DNA of 6,471 bases from JBHIDQ01 sp046760155 (lineage in GTDB: Bacteria; Chloroflexota; Dehalococcoidia; Dehalococcoidales; RBG-16-60-22): assembly GCA_046760155.1 (NCBI GenBank), contig JBHIDQ010000084.1, forward strand, positions 1-6,471. Reading direction: 5' to 3'. Position 1 is the first letter of the stretch, and every line of letters begins with the position of its first letter. Under the pieces are notes generated by a model. The model was not told the origin of the DNA. It ran no database searches and worked only from the letters and a program-made list of their open reading frames with translations. This document shows, piece after piece, positions 1 to 6,181 of the stretch. Position numbers and translations under genes: made by a program.

Positions 1-656
1 GCTTGAAAGCCCATCATCTTGGGTTTCTTTCTCGCCTTGCCGACTTGATGGTATTCCACAAAGCCCTTCCAGTAGGCGGTAATATTGCCGGCATTACCTA
101 CCGGGATAAAAAGATAGTCCGGCGCCTCACCCAGGACGTCAACAATCTCAAAGGCGGCTGTTTTTTGTCCCTCGATGCGGTGTGGATTGAGAGAATTTAC
201 CAGAGTAACTGGATGTTTCTCGGTTAGCGTTCGGACGATGTTTAGCGCCTGGTCGAAATTACCGTTAATGGCCAGGATTTTGGAGCCAAAGACAATAGCT
301 TGCGCCAGCTTACCCAGAGCAATCTTGCCCTCAGGCACAACAATAATCGCGGTGAGTCCGCAGTAGGCAGCGTAAGCGGCGGCGGAGGCACTGGTATTGC
401 CCGTAGAAGCACACATAATTGCTTTACTGCCTGCTTCCAATGCCTTAGCCACGGCAACCACCATGCCCCTGTCTTTAAATGAGCCGGTAGGATTGCATCC
501 TTCCAGCTTGAGATATAGCTCCCCGCAACCAATTTCCTTGGCTAGTCCGTCACACTTGACCAGAGGGGTATCCCCCTCCCCCAGTGAGAATATCGGCGTC
601 TTGGGGGTAATCGGCAGAAGGTCTTTATAGTTAAGTAGAACCCCTGTTTTTAACAT
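1..656 (-). CDS. thrC: Threonine synthase, N-terminal part (runs off the left edge)
   Basis: This PLP enzyme converts O-phospho-L-homoserine to L-threonine plus phosphate, the last step of threonine synthesis in the cytosol. The visible 218 complete codons (a 219th begins GC, so Ala) are the N-terminal part of a family usually about 350 residues or longer; the C-terminus lies outside the window. Residues 26-31 (GEGDTP) and 58-64 (GSFKDRG) are the classic fold-type II signatures, with K61 the predicted Schiff-base lysine. The STGNTSAS stretch at 84-91 and the glycine-rich phosphate-binding loop at 187-191 (GNAGN) are also present. The ATG at 654-656 is chosen because the protein aligns from its first residues with the family. 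The upstream Shine-Dalgarno is weak, which fits translational coupling to hom, whose stop is 20 bases upstream. No disruption is seen in the visible part. Confidence 0.93.
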   Translation of the reverse strand, partial: MLKTGVLLNYKDLLPITPKTPIFSLGEGDTPLVKCDGLAKEIGCGELYLKLEGCNPTGSFKDRGMVVAVAKALEAGSKAIMCASTGNTSASAAAYAAYCGLTAIIVVPEGKIALGKLAQAIVFGSKILAINGNFDQALNIVRTLTEKHPVTLVNSLNPHRIEGQKTAAFEIVDVLGEAPDYLFIPVGNAGNITAYWKGFVEYHQVGKARKKPKMMGFQ

Positions 657-676
657 CGTCCAGATAGAATCACTTA

Positions 677-1981
677 TTAAATATTCTCGACGCGAATAAA
701 GTTACTGATCTCCTTCACCACCTCAAGCCTGGCTATTTTATCCAGTGCCTGCTGCATTGCTTTTTCTGGGGACGGATGAGTCATCAGTACAATCTCAGCG
801 GTCTGGGCGACAATATCCGCCTCCTTCTGAATGGCCGAGGCAATACTGATCTGAAGGTCGCCCAGAATTTTAGAAATTTGAGCCAGAACACCGGGACGGT
901 CAGCACAATCTATGCGGAGATAGTACTGGGTTTCAATTTCCGCCATCGGTTTAATCCGCTTGCCTGACTCTGGTTTCCACTTGATTCTATTGCCCACGCC
1001 AAAGGTGATGTCTTGTGCCGAGGAGACAATATCAGCGACCACGGCACTGCTGGTGGGATAGGGACCGGCGCCTTGACCGTAGAAAAGCACCTTGCCAATC
1101 AGGTCACCTTCCACCAGGATGGCATTAAAAACACCATCAACCTTGGCCAGAAGGGAGTCTTCCGGAATGAACACCGGGTGCACCCGCACTTCAATTGAAT
1201 TATCAACCTGTTTGGCTATCGCCAGGAGCTTGATGGCGAATCCTAGCTCTCGAGCATAGCGGAAATCACGACTACCAATTCGTGAGATTCCCTCACAGTA
1301 AATATCCTCAGGTTGAACTTGACTCTGGAAAGCCAAGGAGGCAAGAATCGCCAGTTTATAATTAGCATCTATCCCTTCAATATCATTTTCAGGGTTGGCT
1401 TCGGCATAGCCCAACTCCTGAGCGCTTTTCAGCGCCGAAGGGAAATCAATGCCCTCCCTTGCCATTCGGGTGAGAATATAGTTGGTCGTTCCGTTGATGA
1501 TGGCATAAATACCACTTATCTCATTAGCCACTAGGTCATGCTTGAAAGGGGCAATCAAGGGAATACCACCGCCGACACTGGCTTCATAACGCAGTCCCAC
1601 CTTATGTTTTTGCGCTAAAGCTTGTAGTTCCGCCCCGTGTTTGGCAATTACTTCCTTGTTGGGGGTAACCACATATTTGCCACTGGATATAGCTCGTTTC
1701 AGGTACTCCCGGGCTGGGTTCTCTCCCCCAATCGCCTCGACAACAATATCTATCCCGGGCTCGGCAAAGAACTCCTCATCATCAGTGGTGAAAAGTTCCG
1801 GCGGCATCTCACGCGCCTGCTGTCGGTCTAAGTCAGCTGGTAGTACCTTTATCTTACGCAGGACCAGTGAACAGCCAGCTTGCTCCGCCAAAACAGCCGC
1901 CTTTTCGGTTAAAACTTTGGCTACCTGTCCACCGATTACCCCCAATCCCATTAAGCCAATGCTGATACTTTGTTGCTTCAT
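677..1981 (-). CDS. hom: Homoserine dehydrogenase with C-terminal ACT domain
   Basis: The enzyme reduces L-aspartate-4-semialdehyde to L-homoserine with NAD(P)H, at the branch to threonine and methionine. The 434-residue length is normal for the monofunctional ACT-containing form. The Rossmann domain starts at residues 8-18 with GxGxxG as G12-L-G14-V-I-G17. TPNKE at 106-110 carries a conserved lysine near the cofactor. GTTNYIL (164-170) and the DIEGIDANYKL stretch (200-210, K209 the likely catalytic lysine) are hallmark motifs of the catalytic domain. Residues about 353-425 form an ACT domain (YLRIDCADRPGVLAQIS start), which in this family usually mediates threonine feedback inhibition; here that is inference. 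The ATG has a good Shine-Dalgarno 9 bases upstream. The gene sits between the foldase and thrC with gaps of 24 and 20 bases, so one mRNA is likely. No aspartokinase is fused. Confidence 0.96.
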   Translation of the reverse strand: MKQQSISIGLMGLGVIGGQVAKVLTEKAAVLAEQAGCSLVLRKIKVLPADLDRQQAREMPPELFTTDDEEFFAEPGIDIVVEAIGGENPAREYLKRAISSGKYVVTPNKEVIAKHGAELQALAQKHKVGLRYEASVGGGIPLIAPFKHDLVANEISGIYAIINGTTNYILTRMAREGIDFPSALKSAQELGYAEANPENDIEGIDANYKLAILASLAFQSQVQPEDIYCEGISRIGSRDFRYARELGFAIKLLAIAKQVDNSIEVRVHPVFIPEDSLLAKVDGVFNAILVEGDLIGKVLFYGQGAGPYPTSSAVVADIVSSAQDITFGVGNRIKWKPESGKRIKPMAEIETQYYLRIDCADRPGVLAQISKILGDLQISIASAIQKEADIVAQTAEIVLMTHPSPEKAMQQALDKIARLEVVKEISNFIRVENI

Positions 1982-1990
1982 TCTCTGGTA

Positions 1991-1996
1991 CCTCTT
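1991..1996 (-). promoter_or_regulatory. Ribosome binding site of hom
   Basis: AAGAGG on the minus strand lies 9 bases before the ATG at 1981. It lies in the 24-base gap after the foldase stop codon, so hom has its own initiation signal although it is probably cotranscribed. Confidence 0.6.
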
Positions 1997-2005
1997 GTTT
2001 TCGTT

Positions 2006-3271
2006 CTAGCCTCTCATGGCTTGTTCTATTGCCCAGGCTTTTTTCTCGTTAGTCAGATAACTATCATTCACCACGTTGGTTGGGTCATCATACAGTGAAG
2101 TGACCCACTCGTTTAAAGCCTTAGCCTTGAGCCAATCTCTATCCTCGTTCTCAATTCGTCTATCCTCATCTTCATCGACTACTTTTATCAGCCAGTACCC
2201 CCCTTCCGTGGTAACGGTCTCGTCACGGATTGGGTCGCTCAGTGTTTCCAGCTCTGTCTCAGGGTTAAAAACAAACTCGTCAAGGATGGGGGTCATCATA
2301 CCCGGGGCCACCAAATATTCTCCCTCGTTTTCCGCCACTCCTTTAAGCAGGGAAAACTCCTTAGCCAGGGCAGTAAAGTTATCACCTGCCTCCAGTCTGC
2401 CGGTTACCTCCTGAGCCTCGGCTTCACTATCTAAAAGCATTACCTGAATATGGGCTTCTTCCTCTTCCTCGTTTCGGTCTAAGACCTTGACCAGCCAGTA
2501 GCCGACTCCTTTTACAAATTTCTCATCGTATATCGGCTGGCTTAACACTCCTACCTCGGCACTGAAGATATCCTCTACCAAAGAAGTTCCCAATAAATCG
2601 TTTAAGACTTCTATAGGGTGCCAGCCCAGGTCACCATTATTAGCTTTAGTAAAAGATTCCAGGGTTAGCTCTGCCGCCAGTTCGGTAAAGCTTTCGCCAT
2701 TCTCCAACCTAGCTCTAACCTCAGTGGCTTGTGCTTCACTTTCCAGCAGCATGGCCATGACATGCCTCTGCTCGGCAGACAATGGTACCTGCTGCTCAAA
2801 ATATTCATCCAGCAGCCTTTCTATCACCAACTGGTTTCTAATCAAATCCCGAAGGGCCTCATTGTTCGGAAGGTCAGAATTCTTGAGTTCTTCCTTGACT
2901 TCGTCGTCACTGACACTGACGCCCAGCTTCAAGGCCCCCTGCCTGATTAGTTCATTCTGCGCGATAGTTATTACCGCCTCATCAGCAATAGCTTCCAGAT
3001 TTGGAGCCGTTTGGTTCGCTCCCTGGAGTTTAAGCATCTCAACATAGTACTTCATGTTGAATTCAGTATCATTTACTCTGATTGCCGGCTGGTGCAATGG
3101 TTGATACTGACCAATATACCACCCCACCCCCAGAATCGCCAAAACAGTAACAATAATGAAAATCCCCACGCCAAGAATGACGCGCCGTCTCTTTTCCTGC
3201 TGCTGCCACCGGGAAAGCTGACGTTTAGTCAGTATGCGCTGGGGCTTCGCTATCTTCTTTTTTTTCGCCAA
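2006..3271 (-). CDS. Membrane-anchored foldase of SurA/PrsA type with two parvulin-like repeats
   Basis: Predicted extracytoplasmic protein-folding factor, 421 residues. A very basic N-terminus (1-30, Lys/Arg rich) precedes one hydrophobic segment at about 31-53. This suggests an N-in signal anchor with the rest outside the membrane; there is no lipobox cysteine, unlike PrsA. Residues about 63-160 resemble the helical SurA N-terminal domain. Two parvulin-like repeats follow: about 169-266 (RHVMAMLL, then NNGDLGW at 211-217, ending GYWLVKVLD) and about 273-366 (AHIQVMLL, ending GYWLIKVVD). Both keep the first active-site-type histidine (H170, H274), but the usual second one in 'GYHII' is tryptophan in both, so isomerase activity is doubtful. 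The second repeat is the more degenerate. The start is TTG with AAAGGA 7 bases upstream; an in-frame stop lies shortly before it. It is first in the hom-thrC unit. Family is fairly sure, exact substrate unknown. Confidence 0.85.
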   Translation of the reverse strand: MAKKKKIAKPQRILTKRQLSRWQQQEKRRRVILGVGIFIIVTVLAILGVGWYIGQYQPLHQPAIRVNDTEFNMKYYVEMLKLQGANQTAPNLEAIADEAVITIAQNELIRQGALKLGVSVSDDEVKEELKNSDLPNNEALRDLIRNQLVIERLLDEYFEQQVPLSAEQRHVMAMLLESEAQATEVRARLENGESFTELAAELTLESFTKANNGDLGWHPIEVLNDLLGTSLVEDIFSAEVGVLSQPIYDEKFVKGVGYWLVKVLDRNEEEEEAHIQVMLLDSEAEAQEVTGRLEAGDNFTALAKEFSLLKGVAENEGEYLVAPGMMTPILDEFVFNPETELETLSDPIRDETVTTEGGYWLIKVVDEDEDRRIENEDRDWLKAKALNEWVTSLYDDPTNVVNDSYLTNEKKAWAIEQAMRG

Positions 3272-3278
3272 ACTTAAA

Positions 3279-3284
3279 TCCTTT
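3279..3284 (-). promoter_or_regulatory. Ribosome binding site that fixes the TTG start of the foldase
   Basis: AAAGGA on the minus strand is 7 bases before the TTG at 3271. The only nearby ATG (at 3290) is in another frame and lacks a Shine-Dalgarno. In the foldase frame a TAA stop is met just upstream, so TTG is the only sensible start. Confidence 0.6.
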
Positions 3285-3314
3285 CTGCATTAAAATTGGC
3301 AACATGCTCTTATA

Positions 3315-3343
3315 TTTATAACGCAAAAACGCCATCTTTTCAA
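3315..3343 (-). promoter_or_regulatory. Promoter of the foldase-hom-thrC unit
   Basis: On the minus strand TTGAAA (3338-3343) is followed after exactly 17 bases by TATAAA (3315-3320), each 5 of 6 to the sigma-70 consensus. Initiation near 3308 would give a leader of roughly 37 bases before the TTG start. Seen by eye only, but position and spacing fit well. Confidence 0.6.
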
Positions 3344-3397
3344 ATTTAACTTAAGGCAAAGCCAACGGGAAGGGGGGCAATTTATCCTTGTGCCATT

Positions 3398-3427
3398 TGT
3401 CCACATACTTGACAAATTGTGTGACAA
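3398..3427. promoter_or_regulatory. Possible operator: two TTGT/ACAA inverted repeats over the kinase promoter
   Basis: TTGTC (3398-3402) and GACAA (3411-3415) form an inverted repeat with 8 bases between the arms, overlapping the -35 hexamer. Directly after it, TTGT-GTG-ACAA (3417-3427) is an 11-base palindrome inside the promoter spacer. Such placement would suit a repressor or autoregulator, but no regulator with a DNA-binding domain is encoded in the window. Short AT-rich palindromes also arise by chance. Confidence 0.3.
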
Positions 3428-3437
3428 GAGGTAATAT
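3409..3437 (+). promoter_or_regulatory. Sigma-70-type promoter of the two-component cluster
   Basis: A perfect TTGACA (3409-3414), a 17-base spacer and TAATAT (3432-3437, 5 of 6). Initiation near 3444 gives a leader of about 79 bases to the kinase ATG. It diverges from the foldase promoter, with about 65 bases between the two -35 boxes. Confidence 0.72.
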
Positions 3438-3509
3438 CTTGCGTAGAACATTGGACAGCTAGCAATTAAAGTGTTCAAACTGGCGCCAAGTTAGCTGAAA
3501 TTGCTCCGC

Positions 3510-3517
3510 AGAGGTGG
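3510..3517 (+). promoter_or_regulatory. Ribosome binding site that decides the kinase start
   Basis: AGAGGTGG is 5 bases before the ATG at 3523. The GTG at 3514 lies inside this site and so is an unlikely start. A second candidate is the ATG at 3538, with AAAGG about 7 bases upstream; it would shorten the protein by five residues. Confidence 0.5.
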
Positions 3518-3522
3518 CAAAA

Positions 3523-4875
3523 ATGAAAGGTATCGATATGACAAAAGAGCAACTCATGGATGAACTTGTGAAAACGGGGCAACGAATTACTGATCTTGAA
3601 GCATCAGAAACCGAGCGCAAAAAGGTGGAGGAAGAATTAAGGAAACACCGCGAACATCTTGAGGAACTGGTAAAAGAGCGCACCGCTGAACTGGAAAAGA
3701 GGAATGAGCAACTGCAAAAGGAAATAACCGAGCGCAAGCTGGCGGAGGAGGGCATAGGGAAATTCAAGGTAACTGCTGATAATGCTGCCTATGGTGTCTC
3801 CATAAGTGACCTTGACGGTAAGCTGGTCTATGTCAATGAATCTTACGCAAAGATGCACGGATATACCGTGGCTGAAACTGTTGGCAGGCATTTTTCTGTC
3901 TTCTACACTAAAGACCAAGCCAAATTCATGGCGCAAAGAAGGGAAAAAGTTGTACAAATGGGTAGCTACGTTGGTGATGAGGTATGGCATAAGAGAAAAG
4001 ATGGTACTATTTTCCCTACGCTGACGACCAGTACAGTGATAAAGGATAGTGAGGGAAGACCTTCGTATATATCGGCAACACACTTTAACCTCACCGAGCG
4101 CAAGCGGGCGGAGGAAGAATTAAGGAAACACCGCGAACATCTTGAGGAACTGGTAAAAGAGCGCACCAGAGAGCTCGTTGATGCTCAGGAAAAGCTGCTT
4201 AGGTCAGAGCGGCTTACGGTGCTGGGGCAACTGGCCGGCGGGGTGGGCCATGAGCTGCGCAACCCGCTGGGGGCGCTCAAGAACGCCGCTTACTTCCTCA
4301 ATATGGTTCTGGAAAAGCCTGAGCCAGAGGTCAAGGAGACCCTGGAGATACTGGAGAAGGAAGTAGCCACCTCTGAGCGCATCGTTGGCAGCCTCCTCGA
4401 CTTTGCCCGTCCCAAGCCCCCCACCCGGCGCAAGATGAATATCAATGAAGTCGTCCAGGAGACGCTGTCCCTTACCGCTCTGCCGGAGAACGTCAGGATG
4501 GTCAGGCAACTGGACGAATCACTGCCGGAAATCCTGGCCGACCCTGACCAGCTCGGGATAGTCTTCAGCAACATCATCCGCAATGGCATCCAGGCCATGC
4601 CTGACGGTGGTCGGTTGCTGGTCAAATCCAAAGCCATTAATTCAGAGAGGGTAGTTATCTCTATCGCTGATACCGGAGTGGGCATCCCCAAGGAGAAGCT
4701 ACCGCAGATCTTTGAGCCGCTCTTCACCACCAAAGCGAAGGGAATCGGGCTAGGACTGGCGGTTACCAAGAGTTTGGTCGAGGGACATGGCGGCACCATC
4801 AAGGTACGAAGTAAGGTGGGCAAAGGTAGCACCTTCACCGTAGGACTGCCCATCGGTGAAGAGAAGGAGAAATAA
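3523..4875 (+). CDS. Soluble PAS-domain sensor histidine kinase
   Basis: Predicted cytosolic sensor kinase, 450 residues, with no membrane segment or signal peptide. Order: N-terminal coiled coil (about 6-78) rich in Glu, Lys and Arg; one PAS domain with its C-terminal cap (about 79-191; DLDGKLVYVNESYAKMHGY at 96-114); a second coiled-coil linker (about 192-230) that repeats the first; HisKA with phospho-accepting H243 in VGHELRNP (241-248); and an ATPase domain with N box (N350, N354), G1 box DTGVGIP (383-389), F box IFEPLFTT (396-403) and G2 box GIGLGL (407-412). All catalytic boxes are intact. The short F-to-G2 spacing resembles the NtrB-like group. No receiver is fused, and a receiver protein starts 4 bases after the stop. 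The signal is unknown; nothing marks the PAS as haem or flavin binding. GC content changes sharply at the second linker. The start could also be 3538. Confidence 0.93.
   Translation: MKGIDMTKEQLMDELVKTGQRITDLEASETERKKVEEELRKHREHLEELVKERTAELEKRNEQLQKEITERKLAEEGIGKFKVTADNAAYGVSISDLDGKLVYVNESYAKMHGYTVAETVGRHFSVFYTKDQAKFMAQRREKVVQMGSYVGDEVWHKRKDGTIFPTLTTSTVIKDSEGRPSYISATHFNLTERKRAEEELRKHREHLEELVKERTRELVDAQEKLLRSERLTVLGQLAGGVGHELRNPLGALKNAAYFLNMVLEKPEPEVKETLEILEKEVATSERIVGSLLDFARPKPPTRRKMNINEVVQETLSLTALPENVRMVRQLDESLPEILADPDQLGIVFSNIIRNGIQAMPDGGRLLVKSKAINSERVVISIADTGVGIPKEKLPQIFEPLFTTKAKGIGLGLAVTKSLVEGHGGTIKVRSKVGKGSTFTVGLPIGEEKEK
3610..3684 (+). repeat. Direct repeat copy 1, coiled coil before the PAS domain
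   Basis: This 75-base segment matches 4093-4167 at 71 of 75 positions. The 58 bases from 3627 to 3684 are identical to 4110-4167. It encodes residues about 30-54 of the kinase, a charged heptad-like helix of TERK, EEELRKHREH and LEELVKERT. The offset is 483 bases, exactly 161 codons, so both copies are in the same frame. Confidence 0.95.
3727..3749 (+). repeat. Short partial third copy of the repeat start
   Basis: These 23 bases match 4093-4115 at 22 positions and encode a TERKLAEE stretch just before the PAS domain. TERKxAEE-type sequences are common junctions between PAS units, so this probably marks a module boundary. Confidence 0.75.
4093..4167 (+). repeat. Direct repeat copy 2, linker between PAS and HisKA
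   Basis: Second copy of the 75-base repeat, encoding residues about 191-215. It sits exactly between the AT-richer PAS segment and the GC-rich kinase core. Confidence 0.95.
4864..4869 (+). promoter_or_regulatory. Ribosome binding site of the tandem-receiver gene
   Basis: AAGGAG lies inside the last codons of the kinase, 10 bases before the ATG at 4880. It argues for that ATG over the GTG at 4856, which would add eight residues of non-receiver sequence. It also indicates translational coupling with the kinase. Confidence 0.65.
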
Positions 4876-4879
4876 CAAC

Positions 4880-5629
4880 ATGGAGAAAGTCAGTATCCTG
4901 ATTGTGGATGACGACGAAAGCCTGAGCAAGACCCTGTCTTTGGTCCTCGAGCGCAAAGGCTATAATGTCGCCACAGCCAATGACGGGCCAGAGGCCCTCG
5001 AAGCGGTCAAGAACCAGCCCTTTGACATGGTCTTTATGGACATCAAGATGCCTATCATGAATGGTGTGCAGACATACAAGAGGATGAAGAAAATCAGACC
5101 GGAAGCAGTGGTGGTGATGATGACTGCCTATGCGGTTGAGAAGCTGGTTCAGCAGGCGCTACAGGAAGGAGCCTACGGGATAATCTACAAACCTCTGGAC
5201 ATCGAAAAGGTGCTCGTTCTCATTGAGCGGGCAAGGGAGGACAACCAGGGAGCGCTTGTCCTCGTGGTTGACGATGACCCGAGGATCGGTACCATCTTTA
5301 AAAATTTGCTGAGCAACAAGGGCTACAAGGTGTGCACCGCGAATACCGGCGAGGAAGCCATCGCTAGGGCACAACAGAAGGACTTTGATGTTATCTTCAT
5401 CGACATGAAACTGCCGACGATAAATGGCTTGGAGACTTATTTAGCCATCAAGGAGGTCAACCCGGAAGCAGTGGCCATTATGGTAACTGGCTATCGCCAG
5501 AAGATGGCTGACTTGGTGGAAGAGGCTCTGAACAATAACGCTTATACCTGCCTCTATAAGCCGCTTGAAGGAGAAGTGATACTCAGGTTAATTGAGGAGA
5601 TCCAGGAAAAGAAACAAAAGACAGGGTAA
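4880..5629 (+). CDS. Response regulator with two tandem receiver domains and no output domain
   Basis: 249 residues made of two CheY-like receiver (REC) domains. REC1 (about 3-120) has the acidic pair D10/D11, phospho-acceptor D54 (FMDIKMP), T82 and K104 of KPL. REC2 (about 125-242) has D131/D132, phospho-acceptor D175 (FIDMKLP), T203 and K227 of KPL. Both domains therefore look fully phosphorylatable. The C-terminus ends in a short charged tail, with no helix-turn-helix, GGDEF, EAL or ATPase output. It begins 4 bases after the kinase stop, so it is the most likely direct partner of that kinase. Tandem receivers can act as a phosphorelay, a phosphate sink or a protein-binding switch; which applies is not visible. 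The two domains differ clearly from each other, so any internal duplication is old. Confidence 0.92.
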   Translation: MEKVSILIVDDDESLSKTLSLVLERKGYNVATANDGPEALEAVKNQPFDMVFMDIKMPIMNGVQTYKRMKKIRPEAVVVMMTAYAVEKLVQQALQEGAYGIIYKPLDIEKVLVLIERAREDNQGALVLVVDDDPRIGTIFKNLLSNKGYKVCTANTGEEAIARAQQKDFDVIFIDMKLPTINGLETYLAIKEVNPEAVAIMVTGYRQKMADLVEEALNNNAYTCLYKPLEGEVILRLIEEIQEKKQKTG

Positions 5630-5631
5630 TT

Positions 5632-5641
5632 GGGGGGAGGG
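5632..5641 (+). promoter_or_regulatory. Ribosome binding site of the single-receiver gene
   Basis: A purine run GGGGGGAGGG lies 5 bases before the ATG at 5647. It is the strongest initiation signal in the cluster and fills most of the 17-base gap after the preceding stop. Confidence 0.65.
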
Positions 5642-5646
5642 AAGAG

Positions 5647-6072
5647 ATGGACGAGAAAGAAAGCATCCTGATTATTGACGATGATGAGAACACCTGTAGG
5701 AGCCTGTCGCTCATACTTAACGAGAAGGGCTATGAGACCGGGACGGCCAAGACGGGGCAGGAAGCACTGGAGAAGGCACAGGGCAGATTCTTCAATGTGG
5801 CTCTGCTGGACCTCAAGCTACCCGATATGGAAGGGGTGGAGCTACTGGCACCCTTGAAGAAAATGCACCCTGACATGGTAGTCCTCATGGTTACTGCCTA
5901 CGCTTCTCTGGAATCGGCAGTGCGTTCCTCGCTCGAGGGAGCACTGGCCTACATCAACAAGCCCCTGAACATGGACATGGTCTTGACTGCCGTCAGGGAG
6001 GCACTGGAAAAGCAGCGCCAGGCAATCGCGGCTAAGCGGCTGAGCAAGAAGCCTCAGCAGGAACTAACCTAG
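5647..6072 (+). CDS. Single-domain (CheY-like) response regulator
   Basis: 141 residues. One receiver domain spans about 5-122, with acidic residues D11/D12, phospho-acceptor D55 (LLDLKLP), T83 in VTAYAS and K105 in NKPLN; all core phosphotransfer residues are present. After it comes a basic, Gln-rich tail of about 20 residues (123-141) with no recognisable output domain, possibly an extension of the last helix. It lies 17 bases after the tandem-receiver gene and probably shares the kinase promoter. It is a close paralogue of the gene starting at 6182, with 71 of the 96 comparable residues identical. Likely role: phosphate shuttle or diffusible effector for the upstream kinase or for kinases beyond the window. 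Confidence 0.92.
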   Translation: MDEKESILIIDDDENTCRSLSLILNEKGYETGTAKTGQEALEKAQGRFFNVALLDLKLPDMEGVELLAPLKKMHPDMVVLMVTAYASLESAVRSSLEGALAYINKPLNMDMVLTAVREALEKQRQAIAAKRLSKKPQQELT

Positions 6073-6181
6073 CCGAAGCCCAGATGCTGATACCTTGATG
6101 AAGCGGGTAGACATCGTTATGCAATGCATCAAGAGTCAAAGTCAGACAACTACCAGCCCGGTTCTGACCAAGAAGTGAGCT
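6073..6181 (+). other. Intergenic spacer between paralogous receiver genes
   Basis: 109 bases without a convincing gene. It holds three small inverted repeats: CTTGATG (6094-6100) with CATCAAG (6127-6133), ATGCA-A-TGCAT (6119-6129), and GTCAGA (6141-6146) with TCTGAC (6163-6168). None is followed by a T tract, so none looks like an intrinsic terminator. TTGATG (6095-6100), 17 bases, TATGCA (6118-6123) is a poor promoter match. It is much longer than the other gaps in the cluster, so the last gene may have some separate control. Confidence 0.5.

Noticed and set aside
242..532. Open frame of 96 codons on the minus strand in another frame
   Set aside because: It lies wholly inside thrC, whose frame carries all the family motifs; this frame gives Trp- and Leu-rich nonsense.
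3258..3265. Run of eight A on the coding strand just after the foldase TTG start, a possible slippage site
   Set aside because: It encodes part of the lysine stretch expected of a basic N-terminus, and the frame is intact; nothing suggests programmed slippage.
3225..3290. 21-codon open frame on the minus strand from the ATG at 3290, overlapping the foldase start
   Set aside because: No Shine-Dalgarno before it. It overlaps the foldase in another frame, and its low-complexity product comes from the A-rich foldase start.
4290..4853. 187-codon open frame on the minus strand inside the kinase gene
   Set aside because: Antisense shadow of the GC-rich HisKA and ATPase region; no start signal and no recognisable domain.
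4856..4879. GTG at 4856 as an upstream start of the tandem-receiver gene
   Set aside because: It adds eight Arg/Asn-rich residues before the receiver and has no ribosome binding site, whereas the ATG at 4880 has AAGGAG in front and begins right at the domain.
6119..6168. Hairpins after the single-receiver gene as an intrinsic terminator
   Set aside because: Stems are only 5-7 bp and no T-rich run follows.
6098..6178. 26-codon open frame starting ATG AAG CGG between the two single-receiver genes
   Set aside because: No Shine-Dalgarno, no recognisable sequence, and short enough to occur by chance in a 109-base gap.
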